This document shows positions 1-5,512 of a DNA stretch of 5,512 nt, piece after piece; the first letter of the stretch is position 1, and every line of letters starts with the position of its first letter. A program made the position numbers and the translations under genes. This DNA is from Chloroflexota bacterium (GTDB taxonomy: Bacteria; Chloroflexota; Anaerolineae; Ardenticatenales; Ardenticatenaceae). The stretch is from positions 882-6,393 of the forward strand of contig DOUV01000726.1 in assembly GCA_003520455.1 (NCBI GenBank), written 5' to 3'. The notes under the pieces were generated by a model. It made no database searches and had not been told where the DNA came from. It saw nothing but the letters and a program-made list of their open reading frames with translations.

Positions 1-50
1 CGGCCACGCCGACGAATACGCCACTACCAACGGCCACGCCGACGCCGGGT
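1..50 (+). repeat. Pro/Thr linker with a repeated 14-mer
   Basis: The 14-mer CGGCCACGCCGACG occurs at 1-14 and exactly again at 31-44. In frame it encodes a linker of the ATPTNTPLPTATPTPGG kind. Such low-complexity linkers join folded modules in large secreted proteins and are very common in Chloroflexota. Its position implies at least one further domain upstream of the window. Confidence 0.75.
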
Positions 51-2504
51 GGCACATTGACTCTCGAGGTGCGGGTCTCGGCCAGTAGCGATGATGCCGA
101 AGAGAAAGCAACCGGCAGCGTTTCCCTGACCAGCAGTGATCTGGAGCTGGTCTTTGATGGCAGCAACCAGACCGTGGGCATGCGCTTCAATGGGATCACC
201 ATCCCTCAAGGCGCGACCATCGCCAATGCCTACCTCCAGTTCCAGGTGGATGAAGTAACCACCGAGGCCACGGCACTGACCATCCAGGGCGAAGCCGTCG
301 ATAATGCGGCCACCTTTATGACCGCGAAGAAGAGTATTTCCTCCAGACCAATAACGACCGCAGCGGTTTCCTGGTCTCCGGCCCCGTGGACAACAGTGGG
401 TCAGGCCGGTCCTGATCAGCAAACCCCCAACCTTGCCCCGGTGGTGGAAGAGATTGTCAGTCGGTCCGGTTGGACCAGTGGCAACTCCCTGGTCATCATC
501 ATCACCGGTACCGGTAAGCGAACCGCCGAGTCGTACAATGGCGTCCCGGCCGCAGCCCCCTTACTCCACGTCGAGTACACTTCAACAGGCAACCACCTAC
601 CAGCAGTGACGATCAGCACCCCGGCTAATGGCTCGACATTCAACGAACGCAACAACATCGCCTTTACCGGCACAGCCAGCGATTTCGAAGATGGAGACTT
701 GACGGCGAGCCTCGCCTGGGAGTCCGACCTCGACGGGCCCATCGGCACCGGTGGTTCCTTCTCCAGATCTGATTTGTCCGTGGGCGTCCACACTGTTACG
801 GCGACGGTAACGGACACTGAGGGGCAGACGGCTATTGATAGCGCAACGATCACCGTGTTTGCCGATACGGCGGTACTTGTCGGCGCAGGGGATATCGCGA
901 CCGATGCGCAGCAGGATGAAGCGACGGCCAGATCGCTTGAAACTATCCCGGGTACGGTGGTCACCCTGGGGGATAATGCCTACCCGAATGGCACGGCTGC
1001 TGAGTTCGATAACTATTATGAGCCCACTTGGGGCCGTCACAAGGCCCGGACCCGCCCTGCAGCCGGTAATCGTGATTATAACACCCCAGGTGCCTCAGCC
1101 TATTTCAATTACTTTGGTGCGGCCGCAGGTGACGCGGATAAAGGCTATTACAGCTACGACGTTGGCGATTGGCACATCATCGTCCTCAACAGTGAATGTG
1201 CAGAGGTCGGAGGCTGTGGCAGTGCTTCTCCCCAGGGACAGTGGCTTCAAGCTGACCTGGCCGCGAATCCGAGGACATGCACCCTGGCTATTTGGCACAA
1301 ACCACTGTTCGCCTCAGGCAGTAGTAGTTCAGCCGGGCAGGATTTCTGGTCGCTACTCTACCAGGCTGGGGCAGATGTCGTTCTGAGCGGTCACGCTCAT
1401 TTCTATGAGCGCTTCGCCCCGCAGGATCCAAATGGAGTGGCGGATCCGGCGCATGGCATTCGAGAGTTTGTGGTGGGCACGGGTGGCGCGAGCCTTCACT
1501 CTTTTGGCACGATTGCACCACCAAACAGTGAGGTCAGAGACAACAATACTTGGGGCGTTCTGAAGCTGACCCTGCAGCCAACCAGCTACGCCTGGGAGTT
1601 CATTCCCATCGCTGGCCAGACGTTCACCGATTCTGGCAGTGCAGCTTGTGTTTCATCTCCACCGGCAAATCAGCCGCCGGTGGCCAACAACGACAGCGCC
1701 AGCACGACCGAGGGAACGCCCGTCACCATCGGTGTGGCCGCCAATGACACCGACCCGGACGGCAACCTGGATCCTGCTTCGGCCAATACCACCTGTCTGA
1801 GCTGTACAGACCCGGCCAACGGGACGCTGGTCAACAATGGGGATGGCACCTTCACCTACACGCCCAACCCCGGCTTGAACGGCAGCGACAGCTTCGTGTA
1901 CGAAATCTGTGACACCATCGGTGCTTGTAACACAGCCTCGGTCTCCATCACCGTCTATCCATCCGGCACCTTGACGCTCGAGGTGCGGGTCTCGACCAGT
2001 AGCGATGACGCCGAAGAGAGAGCGACAGGGAGGGTATCGCTCACCAGCAGCGATCTTGAATTGGTGTTCGATAAGGACATTCAGACGGTAGGGATGCGCT
2101 TCAATGAGATCAACATTCCGCAAGGCGCTACCATCGCCAATGCCTACGTCCAGTTCCAGGTGGATGAAGTAACCACCGAAGCCACGTCACTGACCACCCA
2201 GGGCGAAGCCGTCGATAATGCGGCCACCTTTACCTCCGCGACGAACGGCATTTCCTCCAGACCAACAACGACCGCAGCGGTCTCCTGGTCTCCGGTCCCG
2301 TGGACAACGAAGGGTGAAGCCGGTCCTGATCAGCAGACCCCCAACCTCGCCCCGGTGGTGCAAGAGATTGTCGGTCGGTCCGGTTGGGCCAGTGGCAACT
2401 CCCTGGTCATCATCATCACCGGCAGCGGTAAGCGAACCGCCGAGTCCTTCGACGGCGATCAAGCCGGCGCGCCCTTGCTCCACGCGGAATTCGCGGTCAA
2501 TTAG
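1..2504 (+). CDS. Exported multidomain metallophosphoesterase (purple acid phosphatase-like), 5' end outside window
   Basis: The frame is open from base 3 to TAG at 2502-2504 (833 visible residues). It already encodes a Pro/Thr linker at the left edge, so the start lies upstream; TTG at 57 is not a credible start because the frame continues above it in the same repeat domain. Domains: linker 3-50; CBM96/DNRLRE-like beta domain 51-578; Ig-like 591-860; metallophosphoesterase about 861-1655; Ig/cadherin-like (Big_9 type) 1668-1964; second CBM96/DNRLRE-like domain 1965-2492. The catalytic domain shows GDIA, GDNAYP, GNRDY, WHKP and GHAHFYER. These supply the seven ligands of a binuclear metal centre: Asp 891-893, Asp 972-974, Tyr 981-983, Asn 1068-1070, His 1296-1298, His 1392-1394, His 1398-1400. 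By family, it would hydrolyse phosphomonoesters or diesters outside the cell; the substrate is unknown. Oddity: the His normally following the Asn ligand is Arg (1071-1073). Export is inferred from the modules, as the N-terminus is not visible. Confidence 0.9.
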   Translation, partial: ATPTNTPLPTATPTPGGTLTLEVRVSASSDDAEEKATGSVSLTSSDLELVFDGSNQTVGMRFNGITIPQGATIANAYLQFQVDEVTTEATALTIQGEAVDNAATFMTAKKSISSRPITTAAVSWSPAPWTTVGQAGPDQQTPNLAPVVEEIVSRSGWTSGNSLVIIITGTGKRTAESYNGVPAAAPLLHVEYTSTGNHLPAVTISTPANGSTFNERNNIAFTGTASDFEDGDLTASLAWESDLDGPIGTGGSFSRSDLSVGVHTVTATVTDTEGQTAIDSATITVFADTAVLVGAGDIATDAQQDEATARSLETIPGTVVTLGDNAYPNGTAAEFDNYYEPTWGRHKARTRPAAGNRDYNTPGASAYFNYFGAAAGDADKGYYSYDVGDWHIIVLNSECAEVGGCGSASPQGQWLQADLAANPRTCTLAIWHKPLFASGSSSSAGQDFWSLLYQAGADVVLSGHAHFYERFAPQDPNGVADPAHGIREFVVGTGGASLHSFGTIAPPNSEVRDNNTWGVLKLTLQPTSYAWEFIPIAGQTFTDSGSAACVSSPPANQPPVANNDSASTTEGTPVTIGVAANDTDPDGNLDPASANTTCLSCTDPANGTLVNNGDGTFTYTPNPGLNGSDSFVYEICDTIGACNTASVSITVYPSGTLTLEVRVSTSSDDAEERATGRVSLTSSDLELVFDKDIQTVGMRFNEINIPQGATIANAYVQFQVDEVTTEATSLTTQGEAVDNAATFTSATNGISSRPTTTAAVSWSPVPWTTKGEAGPDQQTPNLAPVVQEIVGRSGWASGNSLVIIITGSGKRTAESFDGDQAGAPLLHAEFAVN
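51..578 (+). repeat. Intragenic direct repeat, copy 1 (CBM96/DNRLRE-like domain)
   Basis: This is the first of two 176-codon copies, offset by exactly 1914 bp with no insertion or deletion between them. I counted 31 residue differences by eye, about 82% protein identity. It encodes a beta-rich domain with the signatures VGMRFNGITIPQGA, AYLQFQVDE and SLVIIITG, and ends in APLLHVEY. That pattern resembles the DNRLRE/CBM96 type of carbohydrate-binding module. Glycan binding is inferred, not shown. Confidence 0.85.
1965..2492 (+). repeat. Intragenic direct repeat, copy 2 (CBM96/DNRLRE-like domain)
   Basis: This is the C-terminal copy of the 51-578 domain and ends four codons, including the stop, before the end of the gene. 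Long stretches are identical in DNA, for example around 297-312 against 2211-2226 and 481-505 against 2395-2419. The differences cluster in exposed-looking positions, such as the GSN/KDI change after LVFD and the segment after NAATF, while the strand-forming segments are conserved. Confidence 0.85.
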
Positions 2505-5241
2505 GCGCTGACGGCAACGATGTGGAATTTGAGAGTCGGATCGGAGTAGTTATGAGAGGCAGATAGACATCCGACCCTTGGACGCGTGCCAGAATGATGC
2601 CATCCAGAGGTTGTAGCATTACTTTTTGAGCGGATGAGCCATCATTGTAGCGGGCTCGCGAACGAAGATGCAGAGCGTCGGCCAGGCAGGGCGCCTCACC
2701 CTCACAATGCATCCGTATATAATTCATATTGTTGGGCGACAGCAGCACCTCGGCTACAAAATGCCATTCATCACCGCCGGAACGCTGATCGAACGTTTGT
2801 GAAGCGATGACCTGTTCCCCGACGACCACTTCATAAGTCACATTCTGATTCCAGGTATCAGCTTGAGGAGCAGCGGGCCACCACGCAGTGATGGTGTACG
2901 TATCAGCCGCCTGGATCTCAAGATCCCAACGCGCTTCGCCCTGTGACCCACTGCGTTCGTGACAATTTTCTTTCCAGCAATGATAAAATGGTCCGGTCGC
3001 TTTCAGCTCCCCGCTATCATATTTCACTGAGGTCCAGGTGCCGGTGGTAGAAAAAGTTGCCTCGCCATCGTCTAGAATAGTTTCATAGCGGGGCGCTTGT
3101 TGGCCCCGCAAACGGCGATAGCCAGGACCGATTGTAATCTCTTGCGGATCCTTCGAACCGTTTAGCAAGACTATCCCGTTGGTAAACTCCCTTTGGTATA
3201 CATCAGGTGGACGCACAGCCATGCTCACATCGTCCAGCCAAACCGTGCCGCTGGTCTCTCCAACCTGAAATAGGATCCGCGCATCGTTGGCAGTTTCATT
3301 GGCTTCAAACGAGACCGTGTATTTCTTCCAGTCGGTATCAATGAATACGTGTCGTCGGAGACCGTAATTGCGCCAATCTGGACCGCCTTTCTGGGCGCCC
3401 AAGGTGATCGTGCGCCGGGTATCGCTTTTGGCCCAAAAGGTCACATCATAAATCACACCCTGTTCGAGCGAACGGTTGTATTGGGATAGATGAATGTGCC
3501 ACTCTACGCCGGAGGCAGCGGTTACATCAATCCGGGCTGAGGCAACGCCAACGGCCTTATCTGTTGTGTCACGCGATAGAGTGGCTCTATTCCCCTCGGT
3601 CTCATTGACCTGAAAGCGCCAGGGATCGCTGATCGCGGCTTCGAAGCCACCGTTTACCATCTGATTTTCACTAGGGCCGACGCCGAGATCAACCCTTGCA
3701 GCCAGTCCACGAGGATATCCCAATTCAAAGTCTAACTCATCGTACCACCAATCATTGCCGTGCCAGGTATCACCGAATTCATGCGTAAAATAACCATCAT
3801 TCATCAATGTCAGTGCCAGGCCAAAGCGGACATAGGGGTAGTAGGCGCGAGCAAATTCCAGGGTTGAGGGCGGTACCTTGTCCCAGGGTGAGTAATCATA
3901 CCCGTACGCGATCTGGTCCGGTGGGGACGATTCGATCATGGTCACACGCGGCTGCCGGGCCATCTCGTGCCAGGCGTGGTATTCATCCCATAGATCCGCA
4001 AAGATCATCTCACTCTCAAGCACGTCGGCGGTCCGAAAGCCGACGCTGATGCCGTTGAAGATTTCGGCAATGCCCGGTTCGTAGATGTTCATACCGTGCC
4101 CCGACATAAGAGCATGAGGCATGAAAGCCCGGAACGTCTCCAATTCGTGAAATACACCCGCTTTCCAGGCGGCATCAAATGCATGGGGATCATCCTCAAC
4201 ACCATTTTCGTCAGCATCTACCAAAAAGCGATTGCCGTGAATATCATATTTCCGCCAGGATTGCGTCGTAAAGACGTTATCAAAGAAGACGCCATCAAAC
4301 ATCAAATCATTGTCCAGCATCCGTTGATACGCGTAGTGTGCCTGGTATTCGGCCACGTATGGCTTGGTCAAGTTTAGTCGATAGCTCTTGGGCCACACCT
4401 CGAGTCGGTCACCGTGAATATCTTTTAGATAATAATCATCAGGCAAGTTGGCGCCATCGACGGCATTGATGTTGGTCAGGATAAGCATGCCGGGGTTTAG
4501 GAGACGCAATTCACGGATCTCGTCGGCAGTAGCACCGGCTGCTGCTAACCACAGGTCGATACGGGCCATAGAAGGGAGCCCTTTGCCAAATAAATCCCAC
4601 CAGCCCCACAGCTTACCGGTGCGTGGGTAAGAAGGATCGGCCTGTGACAGGCTACGGTACTTAAGCTGTAGGAGATAATCTGGATGTGACGCACAGCGCA
4701 CATAGATATTGTTCACGACATTGGGATCGGGATCGAGGTTGTTCAGGATCGTTTGGTGGACCGTGGTTCCGGCTCCCTGGTCGAAGGGTGTCATTTTGTC
4801 ATAGGACATAGCGGTCCCCATACTAAAAGCGCAAGTCGTGTTTTCGCTTGACTGCACCGTAAGGCTCAACGCCGTCGCGCCCGGGGGAAGCAGAGTACTG
4901 GGCGGTTGGGGGTTCGTAATAGGAATGTGGGCGTAGAGAGTGCCTTCTTGTTCAAAGTGTACACTACTCCCTGGCTCACGCGTCGGCGCTGAAGCCCGGC
5001 TCCCGGTAGTATTGTTGACGCCCTGCGCCAGGTCAGGGATGTCTCCATAATCCCGGTCGCCGTCTGGGTCAAAGGAATCGGCGCTCCCCGTGCCAATTGC
5101 CGAGTCATGCATACGCTTGCCAACAGTACTGGAACAGGCGGGCGGACCTGCTACGGCTATCCAGACAACTGTCGCCCAGCACACTAGAAGGAGTCTCAAA
5201 AACGGGAAGGCGATTCGAATCATTCGTTTGCTGGGCAACAT
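2497..5241 (-). CDS. Exported glycoside-hydrolase-like protein with CBM4/9-like and golvesin-like domains
   Basis: The gene encodes 914 residues. ATG at 5239-5241 is chosen because GAGGTG lies 10 nt upstream and a signal peptide follows: basic start, hydrophobic stretch about residues 10-31, then AGPPACSS. ATG at 5221-5223 is a weaker alternative. The frame opens further to ATG 5440-5442, but those 67 codons are Arg/Gly/Pro-rich and run through palindromic repeats. Domains: signal 1-36; Asp-rich segment 54-70, possibly calcium-binding; FN3-like beta domain about 91-200 with Cys137 and Cys183; TIM-barrel hydrolase-like domain about 211-513 (LWGWWDLFGKG, FDGVFFDNV), resembling the uncharacterised GHL15-type putative hydrolases; CBM4/9-like sandwich 525-676 (NGGFE start, WLDDVSM end); beta domain 678-719 plus 866-888 interrupted by a golvesin-like domain 720-865. 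YLPLI is at 893-897. Asp321 in the FDGVFFD motif is a candidate catalytic residue; substrate and activity are not established. The Cys at 36 lacks a proper lipobox, so secretion or signal-peptidase-I cleavage is more likely than lipidation. Confidence 0.88.
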   Translation of the reverse strand: MLPSKRMIRIAFPFLRLLLVCWATVVWIAVAGPPACSSTVGKRMHDSAIGTGSADSFDPDGDRDYGDIPDLAQGVNNTTGSRASAPTREPGSSVHFEQEGTLYAHIPITNPQPPSTLLPPGATALSLTVQSSENTTCAFSMGTAMSYDKMTPFDQGAGTTVHQTILNNLDPDPNVVNNIYVRCASHPDYLLQLKYRSLSQADPSYPRTGKLWGWWDLFGKGLPSMARIDLWLAAAGATADEIRELRLLNPGMLILTNINAVDGANLPDDYYLKDIHGDRLEVWPKSYRLNLTKPYVAEYQAHYAYQRMLDNDLMFDGVFFDNVFTTQSWRKYDIHGNRFLVDADENGVEDDPHAFDAAWKAGVFHELETFRAFMPHALMSGHGMNIYEPGIAEIFNGISVGFRTADVLESEMIFADLWDEYHAWHEMARQPRVTMIESSPPDQIAYGYDYSPWDKVPPSTLEFARAYYPYVRFGLALTLMNDGYFTHEFGDTWHGNDWWYDELDFELGYPRGLAARVDLGVGPSENQMVNGGFEAAISDPWRFQVNETEGNRATLSRDTTDKAVGVASARIDVTAASGVEWHIHLSQYNRSLEQGVIYDVTFWAKSDTRRTITLGAQKGGPDWRNYGLRRHVFIDTDWKKYTVSFEANETANDARILFQVGETSGTVWLDDVSMAVRPPDVYQREFTNGIVLLNGSKDPQEITIGPGYRRLRGQQAPRYETILDDGEATFSTTGTWTSVKYDSGELKATGPFYHCWKENCHERSGSQGEARWDLEIQAADTYTITAWWPAAPQADTWNQNVTYEVVVGEQVIASQTFDQRSGGDEWHFVAEVLLSPNNMNYIRMHCEGEAPCLADALHLRSRARYNDGSSAQKVMLQPLDGIILARVQGSDVYLPLITTPIRLSNSTSLPSAPN
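2647..3084 (-). other. Golvesin-like domain inserted in a hydrolase C-terminal beta domain
   Basis: Residues 720-865 of the minus-strand protein (146 codons) match the layout of golvesin/Xly C-terminal carbohydrate-binding-type domains: an opening ILDDGEATFSTTGTWTSV, the middle WDLEIQAADTYTITAWWP, then a VIASQTFDQ...EW strand, and a closing LADALHL. The flanks, GYRRLRGQQAPRY before and NDGSSAQKVMLQPLDGIILAR after, read as one continuous C-terminal beta domain typical of hydrolases when joined. Four Cys (755, 760, 846, 852) lie in two close pairs and probably form disulfides. The domain assignment is by pattern only. Confidence 0.6.
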
Positions 5242-5393
5242 GATTGTTCTACACCTCGCTCGCTTGCCGTTTCGCCTCGCAGCCGGCTCCCGCCCCTCGC
5301 CGCTCCGATCGATGCCCCTGTCACTCCCTATCTGAAACGCACCAGGACCACTCAAGGGCCGGGCATCGAAGGTGCGACGCCCCCGCGGCCCCG
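5242..5393 (-). other. Leader and upstream region of the minus-strand gene
   Basis: Non-coding by my reading. Apart from the ribosome binding site, the only promoter-like pair is TTGAGT (5350-5355) and GATAGG (5327-5332) on the minus strand, 17 nt apart. Each box matches the sigma-70 consensus poorly (4/6 and 3/6), so I do not call a promoter. GC is high: 41 of 60 bases in 5281-5340. Confidence 0.45.
5252..5257 (-). promoter_or_regulatory. Ribosome binding site of the minus-strand gene
   Basis: On the minus strand this reads GAGGTG, a strong match to the Shine-Dalgarno core, with 10 nt between it and the ATG at 5239-5241. It decides the start: neither ATG 5221-5223 nor ATG 5440-5442 is supported by such a site combined with a complete signal peptide. 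Confidence 0.7.
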
Positions 5394-5456
5394 GTAGAGA
5401 CATCCCATGGGCGGCTGCCGCGGAGGGGCGGAGACGGCCCACCGGGCCGTCTCTAC
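5394..5456. repeat. Composite palindromic repeat bounded by GTAGAGAC / GTCTCTAC
   Basis: An 8-bp inverted repeat, GTAGAGAC (5394-5401) and GTCTCTAC (5449-5456), encloses 47 bp. Inside are the palindrome CCCATGGG (5404-5411) and a perfect hairpin with arms GAGACGGCCC (5431-5440) and GGGCCGTCTC (5444-5453) around the loop ACC. No T-run follows the hairpin on either strand, so it is not a standard intrinsic terminator. The GTAGAGAC-ended design resembles short dispersed palindromic repeats seen in Chloroflexota and cyanobacteria. Confidence 0.6.
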
Positions 5457-5479
5457 ACCGGTGTCTCCGGGCGCGCGCC

Positions 5480-5506
5480 GGGCTGCTACGCAGCCTGCAG
5501 CAGCCC
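5480..5506. repeat. GC-rich inverted repeat
   Basis: The arms GGGCTGCT (5480-5487) and AGCAGCCC (5499-5506) form an 8-bp stem with an 11-nt loop. An alternative nested hairpin pairs GCTGC (5482-5486) with GCAGC (5490-5494). It follows directly on the neighbouring palindrome cluster and the GGCGCGCGCC palindrome at 5470-5479, so it is probably another repeat unit. Confidence 0.45.
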
Positions 5507-5512
5507 CTGGAA

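Noticed and set aside
24..422. Minus-strand open frame of 132 codons opposite repeat copy 1, with a similar one at 2187-2483 opposite copy 2
   Set aside because: The two encode similar Gly/Arg-rich peptides only because the sense-strand domain is duplicated; neither has domain features or a convincing ribosome binding site.
416..964. Minus-strand open frame of 182 codons
   Set aside because: Lies entirely opposite the well-supported Ig-like and phosphoesterase domains; the Val/Ser/Pro-rich product looks like an antisense shadow.
835..1386. Plus-strand open frame of 183 codons in another frame
   Set aside because: Overlaps the conserved catalytic domain, and its product is Arg/Pro/Ser-rich with no motif.
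2535..2575. Inverted repeat GTCGGAT / ATCCGAC just after the plus gene, as a terminator
   Set aside because: Only 7 bp of stem with a 27-nt loop and no T-run; it lies in coding sequence of the opposite gene.
5131..5145. Lipobox at Cys36 of the minus-strand protein
   Set aside because: The preceding residues are Pro-Pro-Ala, which do not fit the usual [LVI][ASTVI][GAS]C pattern.
5327..5355. TTGAGT-17-GATAGG promoter for the minus-strand gene
   Set aside because: Both boxes match consensus weakly and chance pairs of this quality are common.
5242..5442. 67-codon upstream extension of the minus-strand gene to ATG 5440-5442
   Set aside because: It would place Arg/Gly/Pro-rich sequence before a signal peptide and its ATG falls inside a hairpin repeat; the GAGGTG site supports ATG 5239-5241.

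Overview
The window holds two large convergent genes for predicted exported, multidomain proteins, plus a GC-rich repeat-bearing leader at the right end. I see no tRNA, rRNA, CRISPR array, transposase or phage gene. The likely host is a member of the Chloroflexota (Anaerolineae or a related class). The clues are a Pro/Thr linker of the PTNTP/PTATPTP type, a YLPLI motif near a C-terminus, and large secreted proteins assembled from Ig-like, carbohydrate-binding-like and golvesin-like modules. This placement is inference from protein style, not from a marker gene.

Bases 1-2504 (+) carry the 3' part of a gene whose start lies left of the window. The visible order is: Pro/Thr linker; CBM96/DNRLRE-like beta domain (copy 1); Ig-like domain; calcineurin-type metallophosphoesterase of the purple-acid-phosphatase kind; second Ig/cadherin-like domain; CBM96/DNRLRE-like domain (copy 2). 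The two outer domains are an in-register 528-bp direct repeat, about 82% identical in protein. The phosphoesterase keeps all seven expected metal ligands, but the GNH motif reads GNR.

Bases 2497-5241 (-) carry a complete gene for a 914-residue exported protein: signal peptide, Asp-rich segment, small beta domain, TIM-barrel glycoside-hydrolase-like domain, CBM4/9-like beta sandwich, and a C-terminal hydrolase-type beta domain that appears to be split by an inserted golvesin-like domain. The stop codons of the two genes overlap, so the coding regions share 8 bp.

Bases 5242-5512 hold the leader of the minus-strand gene, with a clear GAGGTG ribosome binding site, and a cluster of short GC-rich palindromes that look like dispersed repeat units. 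The two proteins could both act on surface or extracellular phosphorylated or polysaccharide material. Their convergent arrangement shows they are not one operon, so a joint role is only a hypothesis. No strong evidence of a wholly new system was found. The most notable signals are the altered phosphoesterase motif, the nested golvesin-like domain and the flanking domain duplication.
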